Positions 48,967-58,093 are shown, counted from the stretch's first letter. The stretch: DNA of 64,000 bases from Salsipaludibacter sp963735045 (GCA_963735045.1 CAVTIZ010000003.1:1364001-1428000), one strand, 5' to 3'. Program-made: numbers and translations. Notes: generated by a model from the sequence alone, not told the origin.

Positions 48967-48994
48967 CGACGCCGGGCCACGTGGCCCGGCGTCG
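48967..48994. promoter_or_regulatory. Perfect 28-bp palindrome in the apgM-sortase gap
   Basis: CGACGCCGGGCCAC-GTGGCCCGGCGTCG is self-complementary over all 28 bases, centred on CCACGTGG. It lies 54 nt after the sortase stop and about 120 nt before the apgM start on the minus strand. It could terminate the sortase transcript or be a protein-binding site. Confidence 0.6.
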
Positions 48995-49047
48995 CCGATG
49001 GTGGTGGCGTCGGTGGGGCATCGTGCCCACGACCGACCGCCGGCGGC

Positions 49048-49812
49048 CTAGGCGTCCTGTGCGGACGCGTAGACGACCAGGTTGTCGACGTAGTGACCAA
49101 CCGAGGAGTCGAAGCTCCCACCACAGGTGATCAGGCGCAGTTCGGGCACCCGGTCCCCGTACCCGAACACCTCGTCGGGCAGGTCCTCCTTGGGGTACTG
49201 GCCGGAGTCGCGCACCACGAAGGTGCGCTCGTCGTCCTCACCGTGGACGATGACCTCGTCGCCCGGCTCCAGTTCGTCGAGTCGGTAGAACACCGCCGGC
49301 CCGGACTTGGAGTCGATGTGGCCGGCGATCACGGCGGGCCCGATCTCGCCCGGGTTGCGCGTGGTGGTGTACCAACCGGCGTCCTCCCAGGCATCGGGGA
49401 CCTCGGGATCGCCGGGACCGATGGCCAGGTCGACGACCGCGGCGTCCACGCCGATGGCCGGGATCTCGAGGCGCACGGGTTCCACGCCCGTGCGGTACTC
49501 CGGCTCGGGCAACGGCTTGGGGGTGGGGCTGGGCGTGGGGGACGGCGTCGGTTCGGGAGTTGGAGTGGGGCTCGGCTCGGGACTCGGCTCTGGCCTCGGC
49601 CCTGGGGGCGGCGATGGTGACGGGGTGGGCGACGTCGTCGGTGTCGGGGTCGGCGAGGGTGCCGCCGTGGGGCTGGGGGCGGGGACCGTCGATGCGGCCG
49701 TCGATGCCGGCTCCTCGGTGGCATCGCCACAGCCGGCCAGGGCCACGACCAGCGTGGCCACGACCGCCAGGACTCGGCGTCCGGCAGCGCGGTGGTGGTC
49801 GTCGGGACTCAT
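49048..49812 (-). CDS. Sortase family protein (class E/F-like) with lipoprotein signal
   Basis: 254 residues. The first 28 residues are a lipoprotein signal with the box LAGC (Cys28), followed by a very Pro/Ser/Thr-rich linker to about 105. The sortase domain has the catalytic His in VIAGHIDS (His165) and Cys in LRLITCGG (Cys230). In relatives an Arg follows about 12 residues after the Cys; here that place in GHYVDN is Val242. Sortases join surface proteins to other molecules by transpeptidation. AAAGGAG is 7 nt before the ATG. The CHRD-domain gene just upstream has a sorting-like tail, making it a likely substrate. Confidence 0.88.
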   Translation of the reverse strand: MSPDDHHRAAGRRVLAVVATLVVALAGCGDATEEPASTAASTVPAPSPTAAPSPTPTPTTSPTPSPSPPPGPRPEPSPEPSPTPTPEPTPSPTPSPTPKPLPEPEYRTGVEPVRLEIPAIGVDAAVVDLAIGPGDPEVPDAWEDAGWYTTTRNPGEIGPAVIAGHIDSKSGPAVFYRLDELEPGDEVIVHGEDDERTFVVRDSGQYPKEDLPDEVFGYGDRVPELRLITCGGSFDSSVGHYVDNLVVYASAQDA

Positions 49813-49915
49813 CGATGGCTCCTTTCGTGGTTGCGGTGGCAACCGTGGGCCGACATGACGATGGTGGGGCGGGCGGACCCACCCCACCATCGTGGCGTTG
49901 CGATCGTGCGGTCGC

Positions 49916-50686
49916 TCAGGCCTTGGAGCCCGCGCGACGACGACGAGTGGTCACGGCCAGACCGGCGAGGCCGGCGAGGCCGAGGCCCGCCAGGGCAGCG
50001 CCGTCGACGCCGTTGCCGGTGTCGGCGGTGCCACCGCCACCGGTCTGGACCGCGCCGGCTGCGACGGCCGTCAGCTCACCGCACAGGGCGGGAGCAGTGG
50101 CTTCACGCGGCAGGTCCTCGGTGAGCGACGAACGCTCCTCCTGGTCCATGTCCAGCGTGCCGTTGCCGTTCTCGTCGATGCCGTGCACCACGACGTGGAC
50201 CTTGTCCAGCGACGGCTTGACGTTGTCCGGCAGGTCGATCTCGCCCCGCATGTACTCGATGTCGGTACCGACCGGGTAGCGATCCACGGCCAGGGCGGAG
50301 TCGGGCGAGGTGTCGCCCTCGGTGGTCAGCGAGACCTGGATGCCGCCGTACAGCGGGACACCCTCGGCGACGTCGAGCACGCCGTCACCGTTCGCGTCGT
50401 CGTCCATGGTCGGGCAGGCGGAGGCCTGGATCTCGTCCCCGTCGAGCACGCCGTGGATGTGCATGGCGTGCGGGCCGTCGAGGTTGAGGCCGGTGGCGTT
50501 GACGGTGACCTCGAGGCTCTCGCCGTCCTCGGACACCTCCAGGTACGCGTCGCCGGAACCGCCGGACGCGTTGAGCTCGTTCAGGGAGCCTTCGTAGGCG
50601 GTGCCCTCGTGATCGGCCAGGGCGGGACCGGTCGCGATCAGCAACGCGGCACCCGCGAGTGCCATCGTGGTCAGTGACTTGCGCAT
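49916..50686 (-). CDS. Secreted CHRD-domain protein with EF-hand loops and sorting-like tail
   Basis: 256 residues. Signal peptide 1-24 (cut after ALA), then a CHRD domain with HAMHIHG (73-79), a domain shared by chordin and many bacterial extracellular proteins. Two EF-hand-type calcium loops are visible: D97 to E108 (DANGDGVLDVAE) and D171 to Q182 (DENGNGTLDMDQ). The end has TADTG (220-224), a hydrophobic helix (229-246) and RRRR (248-251), the layout of a cell-wall sorting signal but without LPxTG. GAGGA lies 9 nt before the ATG. It is 103 nt upstream of the sortase gene on the same strand. Confidence 0.85.
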   Translation of the reverse strand: MRKSLTTMALAGAALLIATGPALADHEGTAYEGSLNELNASGGSGDAYLEVSEDGESLEVTVNATGLNLDGPHAMHIHGVLDGDEIQASACPTMDDDANGDGVLDVAEGVPLYGGIQVSLTTEGDTSPDSALAVDRYPVGTDIEYMRGEIDLPDNVKPSLDKVHVVVHGIDENGNGTLDMDQEERSSLTEDLPREATAPALCGELTAVAAGAVQTGGGGTADTGNGVDGAALAGLGLAGLAGLAVTTRRRRAGSKA

Positions 50687-50717
50687 TCGGTTTTCCTCTT
50701 GGTCGTTGTCGTGGTGT

Positions 50718-51500
50718 TCACCCGTGGTACGTGCCACGACCCCGACCGGTTTGGTCACGATCCACGACGGCTGCCGGAGGCGTCCGGTCGTCGGTGCGTG
50801 GATCGACCCCGGGATCGGCCCCGGGATCGGCCACGGGATCGGCCACGGGATCGGGCGCGCGGGGGCTGCGCCGGTAGGACGAGACCCCGACGACGCCGTC
50901 CAGCCAGAACCGCCATGCGCGGTCCGGAGCCTGGGTGACCCCGACCCGTGGACCGCGACGGATCACTCCCCCGGGCCACGGTGACGGCGGCGAGGCGACC
51001 TCGAGGCGGACGGGACCGTCGCCGAGCAACCACGCCCCGTCATCGGTCGCGCGGACGCCGAGGGCCTGGGTGAGCCGGCCGGGGCCCGCGGCCAACCAGG
51101 CGTCGGCGTCACGGCCGCCACGTCGGTCGACGGCCGTGGACCGTCCGGCGGTCACCACCCCGCCACGCACCAGCACGGCTGCGCCCCGCCCTGCCGGTTC
51201 GCACGCGATGTTCGCACACAGGTGGATGCCGTGGCTGCGATAGACGTAGAGGTGACCCGGTGGCCCGAACATGACGGCGTTGCGGGAGGTACGGCCACGG
51301 AACGTGTGCGACGCCGGGTCGTCCTGGTCGTAGGCCTCCACCTCCACGATGCGCACCGCGACGGTCCGGCCGTCACGGACCACGGCCAGGCGCGCCCCGA
51401 GCAGCCGTGGAGCCACGTCGACCGCCGCACCGGCCAACAGCTCGGCGAGGTCGCCGCTGGCCGTGCCGGACCGGTCCGGGTCGCGTGGCGGCAGCGGCAT
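50718..51500 (-). CDS. mpg: 3-methyladenine DNA glycosylase (AAG/Mpg family)
   Basis: 260 residues. The enzyme removes alkylated purines in base excision repair. IVEVEAY carries the catalytic glutamate, DPASHTFRG and RNAVMFGPPGHLYVYRSHGIHLCANI are the core of the family, and VLVRGG and GPGRLTQALG follow. The domain ends near residue 210; the last 45 residues are an added tail with VADPVADPGADPG repeats encoded by 12-nt units at about 50800-50850. The ATG overlaps the polX stop (TGATG), giving a two-gene DNA-repair unit. Confidence 0.94.
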   Translation of the reverse strand: MPLPPRDPDRSGTASGDLAELLAGAAVDVAPRLLGARLAVVRDGRTVAVRIVEVEAYDQDDPASHTFRGRTSRNAVMFGPPGHLYVYRSHGIHLCANIACEPAGRGAAVLVRGGVVTAGRSTAVDRRGGRDADAWLAAGPGRLTQALGVRATDDGAWLLGDGPVRLEVASPPSPWPGGVIRRGPRVGVTQAPDRAWRFWLDGVVGVSSYRRSPRAPDPVADPVADPGADPGVDPRTDDRTPPAAVVDRDQTGRGRGTYHG

Positions 51501-53326
51501 CAGCCCGCCCGCACCTGCCGCACCCAGTCCTCGAAGGCGGCCACGTCGCGGGTGTTGGCGACCGAGCCTGGCTCCAGGCCGGCCCGACGGGCCTGGGCGG
51601 CGCCGTGTCGCGCCCGGTCCAACTCGCGGATGGCGTGGGAGTCGGTGGAGACCACGAACGTCACGCCGGCCTCGATCCCGGCACGCACGACCTCCACGCT
51701 GGCGTCCAGACGGGGCAGGGCCGCGTTGACCTCCAGCGCCGTGCCGGTCTCCACGCAGGCGGCGAACACCGGTTCGAGGTCGAGCTCGATGCCCGGTCGG
51801 CGACCCAGCTTGCGCCCGGTGAGGTGGCCGATCACGTTCACCGCAGGATTGCGCACGGCCGTCACGATCCGCTCGGTCTGCTCGGCCACGGGGCGGGTGA
51901 AGTGGCTGTGGACCGACGCGACGCAGAAGTCGAACGCGTCGAGGAACTCCTGGTCGTAGTCCACCGATCCGTCCGCCCCGATGTTGAGCTCGGTGCCGTG
52001 CAGCAGTCGGATGTCGCCCCGCTCCTGCTCCAGCTCACGCAGGACCCGGCGCTGGGCGAGCATCTGTTCGCGCGACAGGCCGTTGATCCGCAGGTCCTCG
52101 GCGTGGTCGGTGATCGCGGCGTAGTCCAGGCCCCGGGCGACCAGGGCAGCGACCATGTCCGGCAGGGTCTCGCGGCCGTCACCCGACCAGTCGGTGTGGA
52201 CGTGCAGGTCGCCGCGGAGGTCGGCGACCTCCAGTCGGGTCGGCAGGGAGCCCTGTGCGGCCAGGTCGACCTCGCCGACGTCCTCGCGCAGCTCGGGTGT
52301 GACCCAGGTCAGGTCCAGCGCCGCGTAGACGTCCTCCTCGGTGGCCCCCGCCACCAGCTCGCCGGTCTCGGCGTCCTCCAGGGTGTACTCCGACAACTTC
52401 CAGCCGCGGGCGATGGCCCGCTGCCGCAGGGCGATGTTGTGGCCCTTCGAGCCGGTGAAGTAGACCATCGCCGCACCGAAGGAGGCTCGTGGGACCACGC
52501 GCAGGTCCACCGACAGGCCGTCACGGGTCACCACGGACGTCTTGGTGGGGCCCGACCCGACCACCTCGGCCACCAGTTCATGGTCGCGGAAGGCCGCCAT
52601 GACCGCCGCGGCACCGGGCTCGCCCGCGACGGCGTCGAGGTCGCCGGCGTCGGTGTCGGCGTGGGTGCCATCGCCCACCGGGTCGCCGGTCTGGTCGTCG
52701 GCCAGGGTCACCAGCAGGTCCACGTCGCCGATCGTCTCCCGGAAGCGGCGCAGCGAACCGGCCCACGCGACCTCGCCGACCTCGGGGACCTCGGCCAGGT
52801 CGGCCACCAGCCGTTCCGCGATCCCGAACACCGCATCGATCGGTCGTCGCGACGACTTGGAGGCGAGGTGCATGCGGTCGATGGCCTTGGCGAGGTTCTC
52901 GGCCGTCTTGTCGCCCAGGCCCGGCAGGTCGGCGAACGACCCGTCGTCCAGCGCCGACTTGAGGCCGTCGAGGTCACGCACGCCCAGGACCTCGTCGAGC
53001 AACGACAACATCTTGGGGCCCAGCCCCGGGACCTGCAGCAGTGCGAGCTGGCCGGGCGGGTAGGTCTCGCGCAGGGCCTCCAGCTTGTCGATCCGCCCCT
53101 CGTCGACGTACTGGCGGATCTTGGCCGCCGTCGACCGGCCGATCCCCGACACCTTGGCCAGCGCCGTCGCGCTCATGTCGGTCACGTCGGTGGTCAACGA
53201 CTCCACGGAGCGCGCGGCCTTCTCGTAGGCCCGGACCCGGAAGGAGTTGGGGTCCTGCTCGTCGACCTTGGTCAGCCGGGCGAGCTCGTCCAGGGCCGCC
53301 GCGACGTCGTCGTTCATGCGTGGCAT
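51500..53326 (-). CDS. polX: DNA polymerase/3'-5' exonuclease PolX
   Basis: 608 residues. Three helix-hairpin-helix motifs (VSGIGRSTAAKI, VPGLGPKML, LPGLGDKTAE) in the 8-kDa part, then the family X polymerase core with GSLRRFRETIGDVDLLV carrying two metal-binding aspartates and VDLRVV a third. The C-terminal PHP domain (about 365-600) has GDLHVHTDWS, AAITDHAEDL, HGTELNIG, SVHSHF, IGHLTGR and STDSHA, all metal ligands, so exonuclease activity is expected. Role: gap filling in base excision repair. It begins 3 nt after argH ends. Confidence 0.95.
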   Translation of the reverse strand: MPRMNDDVAAALDELARLTKVDEQDPNSFRVRAYEKAARSVESLTTDVTDMSATALAKVSGIGRSTAAKIRQYVDEGRIDKLEALRETYPPGQLALLQVPGLGPKMLSLLDEVLGVRDLDGLKSALDDGSFADLPGLGDKTAENLAKAIDRMHLASKSSRRPIDAVFGIAERLVADLAEVPEVGEVAWAGSLRRFRETIGDVDLLVTLADDQTGDPVGDGTHADTDAGDLDAVAGEPGAAAVMAAFRDHELVAEVVGSGPTKTSVVTRDGLSVDLRVVPRASFGAAMVYFTGSKGHNIALRQRAIARGWKLSEYTLEDAETGELVAGATEEDVYAALDLTWVTPELREDVGEVDLAAQGSLPTRLEVADLRGDLHVHTDWSGDGRETLPDMVAALVARGLDYAAITDHAEDLRINGLSREQMLAQRRVLRELEQERGDIRLLHGTELNIGADGSVDYDQEFLDAFDFCVASVHSHFTRPVAEQTERIVTAVRNPAVNVIGHLTGRKLGRRPGIELDLEPVFAACVETGTALEVNAALPRLDASVEVVRAGIEAGVTFVVSTDSHAIRELDRARHGAAQARRAGLEPGSVANTRDVAAFEDWVRQVRAG

Positions 53327-53329
53327 GGC

Positions 53330-54790
53330 TCAGTCCTCCGCTGGGTTTCCGGTGTCCGCCCGGTCGAGGATGGCCCGCGCCCGGTCCAGTTGGTCGCGGA
53401 CGCTGGTCGACGCGGTGCCCAGCGATGCGTCGCGACGCTCCACCGCGGCGCGCACGTCGAGCAGGTCGGCGACCGAGGGGTCCAGCGCCTCGTGGGCGGC
53501 GGCGAGGTCGTCCGGGTCGAGCCCGTCCAGGTCCACCCCCTCGTGCTCCGCGCGACGCACCAGTCCGCCGACGACCTCGTGTGCCTCGCGGAACGGCACC
53601 CCGCGACGCACCAGCTCCTCGGCCAGGTCCGTGGCCAGCGAGAACCCCCCCGCCGCGGCCGCCTCCAGGCGGTCCGCGTCGAAGGTCAGCGACGCCACGG
53701 TCCCCGCCAGCGCCGGCAACACCAACGCGAGCGTGTCGACGGCATCGAACACCGGCTCCTTGTCCTCCTGGAGATCGCGGTTGTAGGTCAGCGGCAGGCC
53801 CTTGACGACCGTCAGCAGCGCCACCAGGTCACCGACCACGCGCCCGGCCTTGCCCCGGACCAGTTCGGCGATGTCGGGGTTGCGCTTCTGGGGCATGATC
53901 GACGAGCCGGTCGAGAAGGCGTCACCGACCCGGGCGAAGCCGAACTCGGCGGTCGACCACAGCACCAGCTCCTCCCCCATGCGCGAACAGGTCACGGCCA
54001 GGATCGCGGCCGCGGCCAGGAACTCGGCCGCACCGTCACGGGCGGCCACGGCGTCCATGGAGTTGGGCGCGACGCGGGCGAAGCCGAGCTGGTCGGCGTA
54101 GGCCGACGGGTCGAGGTCGAGGGTCAGGCCGGCCAGGGCCCCCGAACCCAGCACCGACTCGTCGATGCGGTCGCGGGCGTCGGTGAAGCGACCGGCGTCG
54201 CGCTCCAGCATCCAGAACCACGCCAGCAGCAGGTGCGACAGCAGCACGGGTTGGCCTCGTTGCAGGTGGGTCATCCCCGGCGCGAGCAGGCCGAGGTTGT
54301 CCCCGGCCTGGTCGGCCAGGGACCGCTGGACCCCGCGGATGCCGTCCACCACGCCGTCGCAGGCCTCCTTGAGCGCCAGGCGGAGGTCGTTGGCGATCTG
54401 GTCGTTGCGCGAGCGTCCGGCCCGGAGCTTGCCCCCGAGGTCACCGAGGTCCTCCACCAGCCAGCGCTCGATCGCGCCATGGACGTCCTCGTCGGTGTCG
54501 GCGACGGGGAACGTGCCAGTCGCGAACAACGTGGCGCAGCGGTCCAGCGCCGCCACCAGCCGGGCGTGCTCGTCGACGTCCAGCACGCCGATGCGATGCA
54601 GTTCGGCGGCGTGGGCTCGGGACCCGGCGAGGTCGTGGCGGGCCAGCCGCACGTCGTAGCCGGTCGACACGCCCAGGGCCCAGGCCGCCTCGGCGGGACC
54701 CTGGTCGAACCGTCCGCCCCACAGCCGACCGGCCCCGGTGGCGTCGCCATCGGAACCGTCGTGCGTGCCGTGTTCGGCTGGCGTGCCCAC
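53330..54790 (-). CDS. argH: Argininosuccinate lyase
   Basis: 486 residues. The last step of arginine synthesis splits argininosuccinate to arginine and fumarate. The superfamily signature GSSIMPQKRNPD is present, as are LWGGRF at the start, DEDVHGAIERWL, AGRSRNDQIANDLRLAL and TYNRDLQEDKE. The GTG at 54790 has GGAGG 7 nt before it. In most actinobacteria argH directly follows argG; here it lies 4 kb away, separated by trkAH on the other strand and a DUF1697 gene, and is linked instead to polX and mpg. A TAGCAT -10-like element lies about 70 nt upstream. Confidence 0.96.
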   Translation of the reverse strand: MGTPAEHGTHDGSDGDATGAGRLWGGRFDQGPAEAAWALGVSTGYDVRLARHDLAGSRAHAAELHRIGVLDVDEHARLVAALDRCATLFATGTFPVADTDEDVHGAIERWLVEDLGDLGGKLRAGRSRNDQIANDLRLALKEACDGVVDGIRGVQRSLADQAGDNLGLLAPGMTHLQRGQPVLLSHLLLAWFWMLERDAGRFTDARDRIDESVLGSGALAGLTLDLDPSAYADQLGFARVAPNSMDAVAARDGAAEFLAAAAILAVTCSRMGEELVLWSTAEFGFARVGDAFSTGSSIMPQKRNPDIAELVRGKAGRVVGDLVALLTVVKGLPLTYNRDLQEDKEPVFDAVDTLALVLPALAGTVASLTFDADRLEAAAAGGFSLATDLAEELVRRGVPFREAHEVVGGLVRRAEHEGVDLDGLDPDDLAAAHEALDPSVADLLDVRAAVERRDASLGTASTSVRDQLDRARAILDRADTGNPAED

Positions 54791-55024
54791 GCGGGTGCCT
54801 CCCGGATCGTCGGGGCGGCCGACGCCCGAGCCGGACGACCGGGCCGCGACGCCCGATGCTACTTCCCCGCCGTCCGGCGACCGTGGCCGGCCCGGACGCC
54901 CCGTCCACCCCCACGCCGCCGTCGGTGCTCCGGCCACGACCACCCGGCCGGCGTTCGCGTACCCTTCCGGACCATCGGCGCCCCGCCCGCGCCCCGCCGC
55001 CACCACACCGCCCCGGAGGACCCG

Positions 55025-56356
55025 TTGCGCATCATCATCGTGGGCTCCGGTGCGGTCGGCAGCTACCTGGCCGAGCGGCTCTCCAACGAGGGCCAGGACG
55101 TCGTCGTCATCGAAAACGACGAGGTCCGCGCCGCGGCGGTCCAGAACCAGCTCGACGCCCTGGTCGTGACCGGCAACGGCGCCAGCCCCGCCACCCTGCG
55201 TCTCGCCCAGGCCGACCGCGCCGACCTGATGATCGCGGTGTCCAACTCCGACGGCGTCAACGTGCTGGCCTGCCACGCCGCGCACGTGCTCGGGACCAAG
55301 CGCACGGTCGCCCGCATCGAGGACCCGGACCTGATCGCGGGCACCCAGGACCTGGGTGTCGACGTCGTGATCGACCCGGGCGAGATGGCCGCCCACGAGG
55401 TCCTCGACCTGGTCAGCCAGCGGGGGGTGTCGGACCTGGTGGAGTTCGTCGACGGACAGCTGACCCTGGTCGGCGGCATCGTCCGGCGCGACAGCGAACT
55501 GCTCGACCAGTCCCTTGCCGACCTCCGGCAGCGCCACGACCAGTTCGACTGGGCGGTCGCGGCGATCGTGCGCCATGGGGAGACCCTGCCCGTCCGCGGC
55601 CACACCGTCATCACCGAACACGACCACGTGCTGCTGATGTCCCGGACCCAGGACCTCCCACGGGCCCGGTGCCTGCTGCGCCGTGAGCGCGAGCCGATCC
55701 AGCGGGTCGTGGTGATGGGGGCCACCCGGATGGCCGAACTCGCCGTCGACCTGCTGCTCCAGGACCACCTCGAGGTCGTGCTGGTCGACCATGACGAGGT
55801 CCGCTGCCGGCGGCTGGCCGATCGCCACCCCAAGGCCCTGGTGATCCACGGCGACCCGACCGACCCGTCGGTGCTGTCGGACCTCAACCTGGGCGAGGGG
55901 GACGCGGTCGCGTCGCTGTCGGGGTGGGACGACGTCAACCTGACCGCCAGCCTGGTCGGCAAGGCCCTCGGGGCCTCCACCACCCTGGCCCGCTTCCACC
56001 GGCTCAGCTACGTCGGGCTGATGGTTGGCTCCGACATCGACGCGTCGGTGTCCAGCCGGCTCACGGCGGCCAACGCGATCCTGGCGTTCGTCCGACGTGG
56101 CCGCATCCACTCGGTGGCCACGTTCAAGGACACCGACTCCGAGGCACTCGACATCGAGGTGGCACCGGGCAGTCGCGCGGACGGACGGCTGGTCCAGGAA
56201 CTCGAGCTGCCCACCACGGCCGTGATCGGTGGCATCTCGCGCGACGGCCACGCCTCGGTGCCGTCCGGATCCACCGACATCTCCGCCGGCGACCGGCTGA
56301 TCGTCCTCGCCCCGGCACACGCCATCCACGACATCGAGGCGATGTGCACGGCCTGA
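55025..56356 (+). CDS. trkA: Trk-type potassium uptake regulatory subunit TrkA
   Basis: 443 residues. Two tandem RCK modules: the first NAD-binding site IIIVGSGAVGSYLAERL begins at residue 2, and the second (about 230) reads VVVMGATRMAELAVDL, with a degenerate glycine loop. Two TrkA-C domains follow each. TrkA gates TrkH at the membrane in response to nucleotides. The start is TTG, preceded by GGAGG 5 nt upstream and coinciding with the start of homology; no ATG or GTG fits. It is divergent from argH and overlaps trkH by 13 nt. Confidence 0.94.
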   Translation: MRIIIVGSGAVGSYLAERLSNEGQDVVVIENDEVRAAAVQNQLDALVVTGNGASPATLRLAQADRADLMIAVSNSDGVNVLACHAAHVLGTKRTVARIEDPDLIAGTQDLGVDVVIDPGEMAAHEVLDLVSQRGVSDLVEFVDGQLTLVGGIVRRDSELLDQSLADLRQRHDQFDWAVAAIVRHGETLPVRGHTVITEHDHVLLMSRTQDLPRARCLLRREREPIQRVVVMGATRMAELAVDLLLQDHLEVVLVDHDEVRCRRLADRHPKALVIHGDPTDPSVLSDLNLGEGDAVASLSGWDDVNLTASLVGKALGASTTLARFHRLSYVGLMVGSDIDASVSSRLTAANAILAFVRRGRIHSVATFKDTDSEALDIEVAPGSRADGRLVQELELPTTAVIGGISRDGHASVPSGSTDISAGDRLIVLAPAHAIHDIEAMCTA

Positions 56357-57909
56357 GCGATCGACCCTTCGACCGCGCCACGCCCGTGCGCGTCCGGCTG
56401 ACCCGACGACGCAACCGGCGCAGCCAGTCCCAGATGGTCCGGCGGCTGGTCTACATCGTCGGAGCGGTGGTCGGGGCGATCGGCGTCGCGATGCTGCCGG
56501 CCGCCGTGACCTCGCTGGCCTACCGCGAGTGGACCGACGCCGCCGGGATCGCCGCCGCGGCGGCGATCGCGATGGTGGTCGGCGCCGCGATGTGGCGTGG
56601 GGTCGGACGCCCGGGCGAACTGACCACGCGGGAGGGCTTCGCGGCCGTCGGCCTGTCCTGGATCGCCCTGTCGGCCGTGGGGACCCTGCCCTACCTCCTG
56701 ACGGGGTCGATCACGTCGCTGACCGACGCGTTCTTCGAGACCGCGTCGGGCTTCACCACGACCGGGTCGTCGATCCTGCCCGACCCCGGGGCACTGGGGC
56801 ACGGGGTGCTGCTGTGGCGATCGCTGACCCAGTGGGTCGGTGGCATGGGCATCATCGTGCTGTCGATCGCCATCCTGCCGCTGCTGGGCGTGGGCGGGGT
56901 CGAACTGGCCCGGGCCGAGTCCCCCGGCCCGCAACCGGACCGGCTGACCCCCCGGTTCCGCGAGACCGCCAAGCGGCTGTGGCTGGTCTACGCCGGCCTG
57001 ACCGCCGCGGAGGCGCTCCTGCTGGCCCTGGGCGAGATGACGGTGTTCCAGGCCGTGGCCCACGCCATGACCACGATGTCCACCGGAGGCTTCGGAACCG
57101 AGGCGACCTCCCTGACCGGGTTCAGCCCCTACACCCAGTGGGTCGTGATCCTGTTCATGTTCGCGGCCGGCGCGTCGTTCGCCCTGCACTTCCGTGCCCT
57201 GCGCAACCCGAAGGTGTACGGCTCGTCCGGCGAGTTCCGGCTCTACGCCGCCCTGGCCGTGGGGGCGACGGCCCTGATCGTCATCGGACTGCTCGATGGC
57301 GGGGACGTCGTGTTCGCCGAAACCGGGCTCGAGGCGTTGCTGCGTGACGGCGTGTTCACCGCCCTGACGGTCATCACCACCACCGGCTTCGCCACCGCCG
57401 ACTTCGGCCAGTGGGTCCCCGGGCTGCAGATCCTGATCGTCGGGCTGTTCTTCCTGGGCGGGATGGCCGGCTCGACCGCCGGCGGGGTCAAGACGTTCCG
57501 GGTCGGGGTCCTGACCAAGTCCGCCGCCTCCGACCTGCGACGGCTGGTGCATCCGCGGGGGGTGTTCGTGACCCGTTTCGACGGCAAGGCCGTTCCACCC
57601 GACCTCGTCCGCAACGTGCAGTCGTTCTTCCTGTTCTACATGTTCCTGTTCATGACGGGCACGTTCCTGCTCAGCGTGATCGAGTCCCGGCAGCTGGGCG
57701 CCGTGGGCCTGGACCTGGTGACGTCGGTGTCGGCCGTGGCCAGCGCGATCGGCAACATCGGACCCGGCCTGGGCCAGGTCGGGCCCACCGAGAACTTCGC
57801 CCTGATCCAACCCGAGGGGAAGTGGCTGCTGAGTGGCCTGATGCTGGTCGGGCGACTCGAGATCTTCCCGCTCCTGCTGCTGTTCACCCCCGACCTGTGG
57901 AAGCGGTGA
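56344..57909 (+). CDS. trkH: Trk/Ktr potassium transporter membrane subunit TrkH
   Basis: 521 residues, about ten membrane helices in four repeated M1-P-M2 units. The four pore loops with their conserved glycines are seen: GFTTTGSSI, MSTGGFGTEA, ITTTGFATADF and SAIGNIGPGLG. It forms the potassium-conducting channel controlled by TrkA. The GTG at 56344 lies inside the end of trkA with GAGG 4 nt upstream, so the two are coupled. A basic stretch (VRVRLTRRRNRRSQSQ) precedes the first helix. Confidence 0.95.
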   Translation: MHGLSDRPFDRATPVRVRLTRRRNRRSQSQMVRRLVYIVGAVVGAIGVAMLPAAVTSLAYREWTDAAGIAAAAAIAMVVGAAMWRGVGRPGELTTREGFAAVGLSWIALSAVGTLPYLLTGSITSLTDAFFETASGFTTTGSSILPDPGALGHGVLLWRSLTQWVGGMGIIVLSIAILPLLGVGGVELARAESPGPQPDRLTPRFRETAKRLWLVYAGLTAAEALLLALGEMTVFQAVAHAMTTMSTGGFGTEATSLTGFSPYTQWVVILFMFAAGASFALHFRALRNPKVYGSSGEFRLYAALAVGATALIVIGLLDGGDVVFAETGLEALLRDGVFTALTVITTTGFATADFGQWVPGLQILIVGLFFLGGMAGSTAGGVKTFRVGVLTKSAASDLRRLVHPRGVFVTRFDGKAVPPDLVRNVQSFFLFYMFLFMTGTFLLSVIESRQLGAVGLDLVTSVSAVASAIGNIGPGLGQVGPTENFALIQPEGKWLLSGLMLVGRLEIFPLLLLFTPDLWKR

Positions 57910-57910
57910 C

Positions 57911-58075
57911 GCCTGGCCTCGCTGCGCTCGGCCAGGTTGCAGAAACTCGCTGCGCTCGTTCTGCGCCGGGAGACATCGACGCCTACCGGCTGCGCTCGGC
58001 CAGGTTGCAGAAACTCGCTGCGCTCGTTGCGCGCCGGGAGACATCGACGCCTACCGGCTGCGCTCGGCCAGGTTG
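57911..58075. repeat. 68-bp tandem repeat, about 2.4 copies
   Basis: Repeats beginning GCTGCGCTCGGCCAGGTTGC start at 57921, 57989 and 58057. Each holds TCGCTGCGCTCG, a self-complementary stretch common in GC-rich spacers, and the first is preceded by CCTGGCC that pairs with GGCCAGG. It fills the gap between the convergent trkH and DUF1697 genes and may act as terminator for both. Confidence 0.93.
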
Positions 58076-58093
58076 CGGGGAAACGTCGCGGCG

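Noticed and set aside
51407..55024. 1206-codon upstream extension of trkA
   Set aside because: Antisense to polX and argH; the ribosome site and homology put the trkA start at the TTG at 55025.
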